This document shows, one piece after another, positions 53,161-61,640 of a DNA stretch of 64,000 bases. The DNA is taken from the NCBI GenBank assembly GCA_910578615.1, contig CAJTRI010000001.1, positions 124,001 through 188,000 of the forward strand. The letters are read 5' to 3'. Numbering within the stretch: the stretch's first letter is position 1; every line of letters begins with the position of its first letter. The notes under the pieces were generated by a model, which was not told where the DNA came from, did not search any database, and worked only from the letters and a program-made list of their open reading frames with translations. This DNA is from an uncultured Duncaniella sp. (lineage in GTDB: Bacteria; Bacteroidota; Bacteroidia; Bacteroidales; Muribaculaceae). A program made the translations under genes and the position numbers.

Positions 53161-54090
53161 TTATCCGGCTATATAGCCTTTGTAAGCCTCCATGAATCTT
53201 CTGAATATGCCCAGCCTCATAAGCACCTTTTCGAACAGCAGCCAGCCGAGGATTGTGACACCTATTCCGGCAATGACATCGATTATATAGTGGTGGGAGG
53301 TATATACCGCCGTCCACCATATCCCGAGGCATATAAAGGCAAAGATGGCTCTGAGCCACCATCCGCAGCGTGCGCGCAGCGAATAGATGAACGCTATGAG
53401 CATATATGCGGCATGGAGTGACGGCAGTGCCGCGAAGACGTTGGAGTTGCGGGAATACAGTCCGTCAAAGATGGCGGTGCCCGTCATGGCGTCCCAGGCT
53501 GACAGACCGGCGGTCTCGCCGTGTGTGCCGGGGATGAATTCAAATCCGTGCATGGCCACATACCACGGCGGGGCGGCGGGATGGATGTAATATCCGGCGA
53601 ATCCCAGAAGGTTCACGAAGAGAAATACCAACGAGAAGTGGAGGTAGACCTCGTATTGCCGTCCGAAATAGAGCCACAGTCCGAAAATTATGGGTACGGG
53701 AACCCAGCATAGATAGAAGCATCCGGCCATGAAGTCAAGAATCTTTGAAGTGTGGGCTGCCCACCATTCGTTGGGGGTGGAAGATCCTATTCCGAACAAT
53801 GATTTTTCGGCATCGTAGAGTCCGCGTATGTCCACAGGATTGACCTCGTAGTTGGGCAGGATATTCATCCAGTCATACGAAATCCCGAACACAATGAACG
53901 GAAGTAGGGCCACAACCATTCTGCGGGTAGCGCCGGTGGCAAAGAGCAGTATGGTGAGCAGGGCGAGGATATATACATGTTCTGTGCGCAGACCCACGAA
54001 TAGCCCCGTGACGAGGAGCCACAGGCCGAGGATGGCTATGATGACGGCGCTTTCGCGTGTTGTAGCCGAGGTGCGTGCTGTTGATGACAT
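53161..54090 (-). CDS. PAP2-superfamily membrane enzyme, Aur1/inositol phosphorylceramide synthase-like
   Basis: A 309-residue membrane protein with about six or more helices. The PAP2 motifs are PSLHAAYM (223-230) and YTSHHYIIDVIAG (263-275). The preceding YYIHPAAPPWY (167-177) is the hallmark of the Aur1/PAP2_3 branch, which moves phosphoinositol-type groups between lipids rather than only removing phosphate. It lies 7 bp from one CDP-alcohol transferase and 6 bp from another. Function in transferring a phosphopolyol to ceramide or diacylglycerol is inferred. Confidence 0.85.
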   Translation of the reverse strand: MSSTARTSATTRESAVIIAILGLWLLVTGLFVGLRTEHVYILALLTILLFATGATRRMVVALLPFIVFGISYDWMNILPNYEVNPVDIRGLYDAEKSLFGIGSSTPNEWWAAHTSKILDFMAGCFYLCWVPVPIIFGLWLYFGRQYEVYLHFSLVFLFVNLLGFAGYYIHPAAPPWYVAMHGFEFIPGTHGETAGLSAWDAMTGTAIFDGLYSRNSNVFAALPSLHAAYMLIAFIYSLRARCGWWLRAIFAFICLGIWWTAVYTSHHYIIDVIAGIGVTILGWLLFEKVLMRLGIFRRFMEAYKGYIAG

Positions 54091-54096
54091 CGCCGG

Positions 54097-54810
54097 TTAC
54101 TTTTTGATGAGCTGTCGGCGCGCGTGATCCACGCGGGCAAATGCTGTGAGGTTGGCAAACACGGCTATAATGCCCATGGCAACTATGAGGATGACGGCGG
54201 CATCAAATTCTCCCGGGTTCACAGAAAGCCCGGTTATGCCTGTGGCAAGGCAGCCGGCGGCAGTGACCACCACTCTCTCGGGGCGCTGCATGAAGCCTAT
54301 CTTGCATTCCAGTCCGAGACCTTCGGCACGTGCACGTACATAGCTCACCATTATTGAGCCTACGAGGGCCACGAATGTGACGAGTGCCCCTGCCACATAG
54401 CCCTTTTGGAGCAGGTAGTAGGATATGCCTCCGAGGGTGAAAAGCTCGCAGTAGCGGTCAAGCACGGAGTCATACATTGCTCCGAATGTTGTTGCCATAT
54501 TTCCAAGGCGCGCCACCTGTCCGTCGAGCATGTCGAACAGGGAGAAAAGGATGATGATGGCGCCGGCCCATGTCACCAGATCATAGTTCATCTCCGAAGG
54601 GGTGCCTGTATAACCGGCATAGACCAGTATGCCGGCTGCGGCGATATTGCCGAGAAGGCCTATCGTGGTGACTATGTTTGGGGTGATGCCTATGCGGATA
54701 AGCAGTCTCACAAAGGGGTTGATGACACAGTAAATCCCCTGTTGGAGCGCGTCGCGCATTTTCTTGAACGTGGAGACCTTGTTTTCCATTGTTATGTTGG
54801 TTTCTGCCAT
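54097..54810 (-). CDS. CDP-alcohol phosphatidyltransferase (second)
   Basis: A 237-residue membrane enzyme with the full signature D93 MLDGQVAR ... G110 AMYD SVLD118 and about six helices. It is only distantly like the other CDP-alcohol transferase in the cluster, so the two probably act on different substrates rather than being a recent duplicate. Its INPFVRLLIRIGITPNIVTTIG start is typical of the family. I chose ATG 54810, 4 bp after the GtrA stop; ATG 54849 would overlap that gene. Confidence 0.87.
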   Translation of the reverse strand: MAETNITMENKVSTFKKMRDALQQGIYCVINPFVRLLIRIGITPNIVTTIGLLGNIAAAGILVYAGYTGTPSEMNYDLVTWAGAIIILFSLFDMLDGQVARLGNMATTFGAMYDSVLDRYCELFTLGGISYYLLQKGYVAGALVTFVALVGSIMVSYVRARAEGLGLECKIGFMQRPERVVVTAAGCLATGITGLSVNPGEFDAAVILIVAMGIIAVFANLTAFARVDHARRQLIKK

Positions 54811-54814
54811 TATT

Positions 54815-55372
54815 TTAGTTGTGTTTTCGGAGGTTAAAGGCATTGACAAACCTTATAGCATAGTTGTCAAAGCCGTTTTTCTTGTAGACGAAATTCTTCT
54901 GCATCAAGAAGTTCCAGAATATAGAGACTATCAGTGACACACTCAGGCGCGCGGCGGCGTAGAAGCCGTTTGGCTTGAATCCGAGATCTTCGGCCAGGAA
55001 CGGGAACTTGTTAAGCAGTTCATAGACCAGTTGGGTTCCGTAGACGTTAAGGAGCAGGCTTCCTAACCATATCATGGCATATTTAACCACCACGGCCTTG
55101 ACAGGGACATCGGAGGCATGGAAGGTAAACCGATAGTTGATGCAACAGTTGACGATGCCGCCGCAGACGGCGCCTATGGCTGTCGAGAGCCACGGGGCGA
55201 GGTGGATGAACGCGAAGAAGACAAATCCCACACCCATGTCGATCCATGATGCTATCTGTGAGGATATGGACGAGCGGAGGAAGGTGGTTACTATGTCGCC
55301 ACCGTGGAGGAACCTGTCTTTCAGACGTGATATATTTTCAGGCATAGATTGGATTGCTGGGATTGGTTGCAT
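54815..55372 (-). CDS. GtrA-like membrane protein
   Basis: A 185-residue protein with four hydrophobic helices and GtrA-family pattern: FLRSSISSQIASWIDMGVGFVFFAF, NCCINYRFTF, then a C-terminal helix with SIFWNFLMQKNFVYK. GtrA proteins help flip or present lipid-linked sugars, or pair with membrane glycosyltransferases. Here it sits among lipid-headgroup genes, so movement of the finished lipid or of an undecaprenyl-linked unit is possible. ATG 55345 is an alternative start. Confidence 0.84.
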   Translation of the reverse strand: MQPIPAIQSMPENISRLKDRFLHGGDIVTTFLRSSISSQIASWIDMGVGFVFFAFIHLAPWLSTAIGAVCGGIVNCCINYRFTFHASDVPVKAVVVKYAMIWLGSLLLNVYGTQLVYELLNKFPFLAEDLGFKPNGFYAAARLSVSLIVSIFWNFLMQKNFVYKKNGFDNYAIRFVNAFNLRKHN

Positions 55373-55376
55373 GGCT

Positions 55377-56243
55377 TTATTTGTTTCGGCTCTTTATTTC
55401 GGCAAGTATAGCCCGGGCTATCACGGCGGAAGCCTCTATTCGGCAGGGCGCATAGCTGGGCCAGTCGTTAAGGTCGATGATATGGAATGTCCCGTCGGGG
55501 GCCACGATGGCGTCGCCGCCGTAAAGCTTTATGTCGAGTATGTCGGCTGCGCGCGAGCAGGTCTCCTTGAATCTGTCGAGGTCAAAGCGCGGTGTGGGGC
55601 CGGGCATCGAGGAGGAGTCGTCCCCTTGCGGGGAGTAACTTTTCTCAAAGGGATAGAACCACTGGAACCACGGAGTCCCGTTGACGCCGTAAAATTTGAC
55701 CTGTTCCCCGTCCAGATGTCTCATGATGACGGCCCGCTTGATACCGCGCAGGAAGTATTCTTGGAGCACCTCCTGTGCCTCACCAGGGTGGCGGACATAG
55801 GTGACGTCCTCTTTGTGCTGGGCATAGAGGTCGCCTCTCTTGATCCATGCGCGTTCCATCCCGACGGCCTCCATCTTGGCGGTCACGGTCTGGTTGGTAT
55901 TGACCATAAGACAGTCGGGGTAAGGGATGCCTGATCCGAGAAGGATGCGCGATAGGCGTTCGCGGGTACAGTTTTCCACCCCGTAACCCGAGTTGATGAC
56001 AAGGCATCCGTCATCTTCCATGGCTTGGAGGACTGGAAAGGAGCGATGGTCGCGGCACATGTGGATTACGACCCGTTCACTGACGGCTCCGGCTATAAGC
56101 TGTTCCTCGCTGTAAAGTCTCACCTCGCAGCCGCGTTTGCGGAGCTGTTCGGCAGTGAGGTTGAGGATGGCGGCGTCGTTGCCTATATGGTTGGGGGAGT
56201 AGGCTCCCGCGCGCAGTACGGCGGCAATCTTTATTTCGGCCAT
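55377..56243 (-). CDS. ATP-grasp family enzyme
   Basis: A 288-residue cytoplasmic protein. The N-terminal preATP-grasp region has VINSGYGVENCTRERLSRILLGSGIPYPDC, and the ATP-grasp core has ERAWIKRGDLYAQHKEDVTYV (phosphate/adenine-binding Lys), AVIMRHLDGEQVKFYGVNG, and the metal-binding end DIKLYGGDAIVAPDGTFHIIDLNDWPS (acidic and Asn ligands). Such enzymes use ATP to form an acyl phosphate and then an amide, ester or similar bond, or act as kinases. The substrate is unknown. Its start overlaps the nucleotidyltransferase end by 13 bp. Confidence 0.85.
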   Translation of the reverse strand: MAEIKIAAVLRAGAYSPNHIGNDAAILNLTAEQLRKRGCEVRLYSEEQLIAGAVSERVVIHMCRDHRSFPVLQAMEDDGCLVINSGYGVENCTRERLSRILLGSGIPYPDCLMVNTNQTVTAKMEAVGMERAWIKRGDLYAQHKEDVTYVRHPGEAQEVLQEYFLRGIKRAVIMRHLDGEQVKFYGVNGTPWFQWFYPFEKSYSPQGDDSSSMPGPTPRFDLDRFKETCSRAADILDIKLYGGDAIVAPDGTFHIIDLNDWPSYAPCRIEASAVIARAILAEIKSRNK

Positions 56244-56959
56244 TGTGATTGGATTGGTTTATGGTTTGTAAGGGCCTCGGCGGCGGCGATGTCGCTTATG
56301 TGGTCAACATCTATGATGCGGCTGAACTGGAAGGCCCGGAGTCTCATGCCGGCAGCCACGAGGGAACGCTGGAAGTCACGCATCCGGGTGAGTCCCGCTG
56401 ACATGCATTCATCGAGCAGGGAGAGTGTGGACGGTTTCAGAATGTATATCCCTCCCGAGACATAGGATGAGCCTGAGGCCGGAGTGTCGAAAAAGCCTGT
56501 AATCTCCATTTCGGGTGTGACAGCCACATATAGCGGCTTTTCGTCATCCAGATAGGTAGTCACGGCCATGAGGGCGTCACACTCCGGCCCGGAACCGAAT
56601 GCGTCCGCATAGGCATCGAACTCTTCGGGATGGAAGACGGCGTCCACCGTTGCCAGACAGAACGCCTTGTCCCGCAGTCTCGGGGCGAGTGCCGCGAGGG
56701 AGTGCATAGACCCGGGGGTGGTCTTGACCGTCACATGGAGCGGCACGTTGATTTTGAGGCTTTCGAGATGATGTCTCACCTCGCCACCCTCCTCGCTGAC
56801 GATTATTTCCAGCCCTTCGCAGTCATGTCGCGAGGCCATGATCAGTGCCAGACGCTCTATCAGCGGCACTCCGCTGACGCGCACAAGAGGCTTGGGGAGG
56901 GTGATTCCCTCCCCGGCCAGGCGGGAGCCTTGTCCGGCGGCGATGATGGCATAGATCAT
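56231..56959 (-). CDS. Sugar/polyol-phosphate nucleotidyltransferase
   Basis: A 242-residue GT-A-like nucleotidyltransferase. The P-loop-like start IIAAGQGSRLAGEG...LPKPLVRVSGVPLIERL (residues 4-36) is the classic NTP-transferase signature. ATVDAVF supplies the metal-binding Asp, and SSYVSGGIYIL the later substrate loop. Length and sequence recall inositol-phosphate or glycerol-phosphate cytidylyltransferases, but the base and the phosphate substrate cannot be read directly. It is first in the run of lipid-headgroup genes and follows pdxA with no gap. Confidence 0.85.
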   Translation of the reverse strand: MIYAIIAAGQGSRLAGEGITLPKPLVRVSGVPLIERLALIMASRHDCEGLEIIVSEEGGEVRHHLESLKINVPLHVTVKTTPGSMHSLAALAPRLRDKAFCLATVDAVFHPEEFDAYADAFGSGPECDALMAVTTYLDDEKPLYVAVTPEMEITGFFDTPASGSSYVSGGIYILKPSTLSLLDECMSAGLTRMRDFQRSLVAAGMRLRAFQFSRIIDVDHISDIAAAEALTNHKPIQSQWPK

Positions 56960-58051
56960 TTAGTTTTGCTCTCTTGGGACGCGGTCTGAGCCACGGTCGA
57001 AGTTTTGTTTCCGCAGAGGGTTGCGTGTCGCTTCGGCTTCGCGTATACGGTTGCGGTATATGTCCATGGCCGTATATATGGCTTCGCGCAGCGACTGCGG
57101 GTCGGCCACCCCTTTTCCTGCTATATCATAGGCAGTGCCGTGGTCGGGAGATGTTCTCACGAACGGGAGGCCGGCGGTGTAGTTGACCCCGTTCTCTCCG
57201 GCGAGGAGTTTGAACGGTGTCAGGCCTTGGTCGTGATACATGGCCAGTATGCCGTCAAACTTCTTGTATGTGCCGCTTCCGAAGAAGCCGTCGGCGGGAT
57301 AAGGCCCGAATGAGAGCACCTTTTTCTTGCCGGCATCGGAGATGGCCGGGATGATTATGTCGGACTCCTCTGTCCCTATTACGCCGCCGTCCCCGGCATG
57401 GGGGTTGAGGGAGAGCACGGCGATGCGTGGGGAATGGATGCCGAAGTCCGTGACGAGGGAGCGGTTGAACCTCACGAGGCTGTCGGCTACCGCCTCGCGG
57501 GTCACCTTGCCGGTCACACCTGCAAGAGAGTCATGGATGGTCACTAACGCCACTCTAAGACCTTCGCCACACATTATCATCATGGCTTTGTCGTCATCGT
57601 CTCCAAGCTCGGCTTCGAGATATTCCGTATGGCCGGGGAAGTCGAACTCCTCGCCATGGATGGAGTTTTTGTTTATAGGGCATGTGACGAGCACGTCTAT
57701 CTCTCCCTCGCGAAGGTCTGCCACCGCGCGCCGCAGGGCGGCGAGGGCGGCGGCTCCCCCCTCGGGGGTGGCCTGTCCCGGTTCTACCCTCGTGTCTTCG
57801 GGGACTACGTTGACCATATATACTCGGTCAGTGGCGGAATCGGTCTCTGCGGGAGAGGCGATCTGGGTGAATTTCACCTCCGGCAGGTTAAGGCTCTTGC
57901 GATAGAAGGCGGCTATTTTGGCAGAGCCGTAGATGACGGGGGTACACATCTCTCCGAGGCGTGTGTCCTCGAATGTTTTGAGAAGTGTCTCATATCCTAT
58001 CCCGTTGATGTCTCCGTGGGTGATACCCACCTTTATCTTCTTGTTTTCCAT
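56960..58051 (-). CDS. pdxA: 4-hydroxythreonine-4-phosphate dehydrogenase
   Basis: This NAD-dependent enzyme acts in pyridoxal phosphate synthesis by the DXP-dependent route. The 363 residues show the family start (VGITHGDINGIGYETLLK), the substrate and metal His in CPINKNSI...FPGHTEYL, LNPHAGDGGVIGTEE and MYHDQGLTPFKLL, then PFVRTSPDHGTAYDIAGKG. Length is typical of Bacteroidetes PdxA. It ends directly at the start of the nucleotidyltransferase gene, so it may share a transcript with it, but the metabolic link is not obvious. Confidence 0.94.
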   Translation of the reverse strand: MENKKIKVGITHGDINGIGYETLLKTFEDTRLGEMCTPVIYGSAKIAAFYRKSLNLPEVKFTQIASPAETDSATDRVYMVNVVPEDTRVEPGQATPEGGAAALAALRRAVADLREGEIDVLVTCPINKNSIHGEEFDFPGHTEYLEAELGDDDDKAMMIMCGEGLRVALVTIHDSLAGVTGKVTREAVADSLVRFNRSLVTDFGIHSPRIAVLSLNPHAGDGGVIGTEESDIIIPAISDAGKKKVLSFGPYPADGFFGSGTYKKFDGILAMYHDQGLTPFKLLAGENGVNYTAGLPFVRTSPDHGTAYDIAGKGVADPQSLREAIYTAMDIYRNRIREAEATRNPLRKQNFDRGSDRVPREQN

Positions 58052-58081
58052 TTGGTTTTTTGAAGTTTTCAGGGGCAGGGC

Positions 58082-61000
58082 TTACTGCTGCTGGTCTATG
58101 ATTGAGACTATGCGGTCGAAGTTTACGCCCATGTCGGTGAGTTCCTCCACCAGCGGCTCTGGGTCGCCGCCGAGGTCGGTATAATCTTGAAGCAGGTAGA
58201 CCATGTAGTAGGTCTCTATGTAGCGGTCGGTCTGCGGGAGTGTTGCATACTGCCAAGGAGAGAGGCTCTGGTAATACCTGACATTGGCCGCGTAGCGGTG
58301 GAGTTCGTTGTTGATGAGGCTGAGGGCGCGTTCGGTGGCCTCCTTGTTATCGGTGGCCATGCCTATCCGTCCATATATCTGGGCCATCTTCTGGGGTATC
58401 TGTATGGCATAGGGAGAGGCGGTCTCTGGCAGTTTCTCCTCCATCAGCTTCATCAGGTTGAGGGCCTTGGCATAGCGGTCGGCCTTGAATGCGGCAAGTG
58501 ACTCGCGGTGTTCCGGCGAGATGGCCGCGCTGTCGGCGCGTTCGGCCATCACGGCCTCGTTGACAAAAGCTGTGGCAGTGTTGAGGATATATGAGCGCGT
58601 GGTTGTGACCATGCGGCGCACGGTCTCGTCAAGGTACACCTGTCCCGGGCCGGTCACTTTGTCGAGGCCTCCCCAGCGGAATTTCTCCGTGATGTTGCGG
58701 TATGCCTTCTCGGTGTTGACCGCCGTGATGTCATAGTCCGAATTTTCGGGATTGTAGACAGGGGTTATCTCATATGCCATGCCGGTGGAACGCATGTAGG
58801 GTTGCAGACCGAGGTAATAGTCGCTCGGGACGGTCGAGGCAAAGTAGACCGGGCGGTTCCATCCGTTCTTGATGGATGTGGCAAGCATGTCGAGTGACAG
58901 CACCTGGCTGAGCGACATCCCCCCGTGGCGCGATGACTCGCGGTCATTCTTCATATCGGCCTGTATCACGGTGTCGGCTGTCGCGGCCTCCTGCTCGGTG
59001 ATGCGTCCGGCCTTGACGGCTGCTTCGAGGTCTACGGGGATGAACATGTTGGGATATTTCATCATCGGGGCACCCCATGAGTTCTGGCTCGAAGCCGGGT
59101 CGTACAGCTGTCTAAGCGATGCGTAGACGTTTGTGGCCGTGGTGTCCTCGTCAACGGCGAAGTAGTTGAAGTTCATTCGGTCATAGGCATAGTCCTCTGG
59201 TTTGGCGAGGGTCTCGATGCCGGGGGCCTCGTAAGAGGCATGTTTCACCTGGTTGGCATACCAGTCGGTGGTCAGATAGGACAGGTTGACCACCTTGACA
59301 TCTGTACGGTGTCCCTCAACTTCCTGTGCATACCACAGCGGGAATGTATCGTTATCGCCGTTGGTGAAGATGATGGCATCCTTGTCAAGCGAGTCGAGAT
59401 AATTCATGCCGAAATCTCTGGTCGTGTAACGGCCCGAGCGGTCATGGTCGTCCCAGGTCTGTGATACCATCTGGAATGGGATTATGAGTCCTAAAACGGT
59501 GGCTGCGATAGCGGCTGTCATGCTGTGGCGGTCTTCTGGATGCTCTTTGATGGTGCTTGTGGCCTTGCGGCTTAAAGCGGCGCGTATGATCCACCAGAGT
59601 CCGGCAACACCCATTCCGATCCATATGGCGAAGGCATAGAACGAGCCGGCGAAGGCGTAGTCACGCTCACGTGGCTGTGTCGGGGTCTGGTTGAGGTAGA
59701 GCACGATGGCTATGCCGGTCATGAAGAAGAGGAAGAATACCACCCAGAACTGCTCTATGCCCCTTTTTGAGACAAAAGCCTGCCAGCATAGGCCTATGAT
59801 GCCGAGGATGAGCGGAAGCATGTAGAACACGTTGTGGCCCGGGTTGTCCTTACCGTCAGATGCGGGCAGGAGGCTCTGGTCGCCGAGACGGATATCATCG
59901 ATGAACGGTATGCCTGAAATCCAGTTGCCGTGGTTCACCTCGCCGTTGCCCTGTATATCGTTCTGGCGTCCGGCGAAGTTCCACATGAAGTAGCGCCAGT
60001 ACATATGGTTGAGCTGGTAGACGAGGAAGAATCTCAGGCTCTCTCCCATGGTGGGCTTCACGCGGTCAGCGTGTTGGAGCACGTTCCCGTCACTGTCCAC
60101 ATACTGTGTGGCCTTTACAGGGTAGCCTTTCAGGCCGCCGATCCAGTCGGAATAGGCCTGCGTATGCTGGCCGCTGTATATGCGGGGGAAGAGCATGTCA
60201 AGCTCGGGGTTCATCTTGTAGTTTTTCTTGTAACCGACCAGACGGTACTCGTCCTTCTGGTCGGGCGAGGTCTTGGTCACCTTTGAATAGATAGGTGCTC
60301 CCGGGGTATAAAGGGGGGATAGCTGGCCTGTCGAGGAGTCCACCTCGTAGACCACGCCCGAGTTGTTGGTCTGTCCGTAGAAGAGAGGGCGTTCGCCGTA
60401 TTGTTCGCGGTTGAGGTAGGATGCGAGTGAGAACACGTTGTCGGGCGCGTTCTGGTTCATAGGCGGGTTGGCGTTCGAACGTATGAGGAGGAGAGCGTAG
60501 CTCGAATAGCCTATGAAGATGACGAAGATACTCGTCACCACGAGGTTTAGTATTCTCACCGGCAGGGCCTTGGCAAAGAACAGATATCCCAGTACGGACG
60601 CCATGATAGCGGCAGGAATCCACATGCTGTCACCGATGAAGGGGATGCCCGAAAGGAGTATGCTCATTGCCACGCTCCATCTGATTCGGGAGGCGCTTTT
60701 CTGAACATACAGTTCGCGGATGGCCCAGATGAAGGTGCCCACTGCAAGGACTGCATAAATGAGCACGCCCATGTTGTAGCTCATGCCGAGTGTGTTGACG
60801 CAGAAAAGCTCGAAATACTGTGATACCTCGATGAAGCCCGGCACGAGTCCGTAGAGTATGAGTCCGACCACTATGGCCGAAAGAGCCAGTGTGATGAGTG
60901 ACCCCTTGGCCGTCGTGTCCTTCCAGAGGCGGTAATATACCACGAGGCCTATGGCCGGTATGCAGAGGAGGTTGAGAAGATGGACGGCGATGGAGATGCC

Positions 61001-61558
61001 TATTACGTAGGCAATGAGTATCAGGTACTTGTCGCTGTGTGGCAGGCCGGCGCGGTTCTCCCATTTGAGGATGAGCCAGAACACCAAGGCCGTGCAGAAC
61101 GACGAGAAGGCATATACCTCGCCCTCTACTGCCGAGAACCAGAATGTGTCGCTCCATGTGTAGGCAAGGGCACCGCATATGCCCGACCCGAAGATGACAA
61201 GCATGTTGGCAGTGCTTATCGTCTCGGCGTCATCCTTGACTATTAGACGTTTCACCAGATGGGTGATTGTCCAGAACAGGAGCAGTATGGTGGCAGCCGA
61301 TAGGAGTGCCGACATGGCGTTGACCATGAGGGCTACCTTGGTGACATCGCCGAAGGCGAAGTTGGCAAAGAATCTTGCGGCAAGCATGAAGATGGGGTTG
61401 CCCGGCGGGTGTCCTACTTCGAGTTTGTAACCTTGGGAGATGAATTCGGGGCAGTCCCAGAAACTCGCCGTAGGTTCAAGGGTGAGCATGTAGGTGACTG
61501 CGGCGATGAGGAAGCACAGCCATCCCAGCGAGTTGTTAAGGATATTGTATTTTTTCAT
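58082..61558 (-). CDS. DUF2723 giant membrane protein (GT-C-like)
   Basis: An 1158-residue protein. Its first roughly 600 residues hold a dozen or more membrane helices with the DUF2723 mark LEPTASFWDCPEFISQGYKLEVGHPPGNPIFMLAARFF. The acidic pair in the first outer loop is like that of GT-C mannosyltransferases. A soluble region follows (GMNYLDSLDKDAIIFTNGDNDTFPLWYAQEVEGHRTDVKVVNLSYLTTDWY), and the C terminus is helical and TPR-like. Bacteroidetes often have these next to trpS-era type housekeeping genes. A lipid-linked sugar transferase, for example for protein O-glycosylation, is suspected from the fold, not proved. The pdxA gene starts 30 bp after its end. Confidence 0.85.
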   Translation of the reverse strand: MKKYNILNNSLGWLCFLIAAVTYMLTLEPTASFWDCPEFISQGYKLEVGHPPGNPIFMLAARFFANFAFGDVTKVALMVNAMSALLSAATILLLFWTITHLVKRLIVKDDAETISTANMLVIFGSGICGALAYTWSDTFWFSAVEGEVYAFSSFCTALVFWLILKWENRAGLPHSDKYLILIAYVIGISIAVHLLNLLCIPAIGLVVYYRLWKDTTAKGSLITLALSAIVVGLILYGLVPGFIEVSQYFELFCVNTLGMSYNMGVLIYAVLAVGTFIWAIRELYVQKSASRIRWSVAMSILLSGIPFIGDSMWIPAAIMASVLGYLFFAKALPVRILNLVVTSIFVIFIGYSSYALLLIRSNANPPMNQNAPDNVFSLASYLNREQYGERPLFYGQTNNSGVVYEVDSSTGQLSPLYTPGAPIYSKVTKTSPDQKDEYRLVGYKKNYKMNPELDMLFPRIYSGQHTQAYSDWIGGLKGYPVKATQYVDSDGNVLQHADRVKPTMGESLRFFLVYQLNHMYWRYFMWNFAGRQNDIQGNGEVNHGNWISGIPFIDDIRLGDQSLLPASDGKDNPGHNVFYMLPLILGIIGLCWQAFVSKRGIEQFWVVFFLFFMTGIAIVLYLNQTPTQPRERDYAFAGSFYAFAIWIGMGVAGLWWIIRAALSRKATSTIKEHPEDRHSMTAAIAATVLGLIIPFQMVSQTWDDHDRSGRYTTRDFGMNYLDSLDKDAIIFTNGDNDTFPLWYAQEVEGHRTDVKVVNLSYLTTDWYANQVKHASYEAPGIETLAKPEDYAYDRMNFNYFAVDEDTTATNVYASLRQLYDPASSQNSWGAPMMKYPNMFIPVDLEAAVKAGRITEQEAATADTVIQADMKNDRESSRHGGMSLSQVLSLDMLATSIKNGWNRPVYFASTVPSDYYLGLQPYMRSTGMAYEITPVYNPENSDYDITAVNTEKAYRNITEKFRWGGLDKVTGPGQVYLDETVRRMVTTTRSYILNTATAFVNEAVMAERADSAAISPEHRESLAAFKADRYAKALNLMKLMEEKLPETASPYAIQIPQKMAQIYGRIGMATDNKEATERALSLINNELHRYAANVRYYQSLSPWQYATLPQTDRYIETYYMVYLLQDYTDLGGDPEPLVEELTDMGVNFDRIVSIIDQQQ

Positions 61559-61640
61559 ATTGTTTCGGGCATCAGGGATTAGGCTAAATCCCGGTTTTTG
61601 CCTTGTCTGACTTAATTATTCTTGTTTAAGACGGTCTTTT

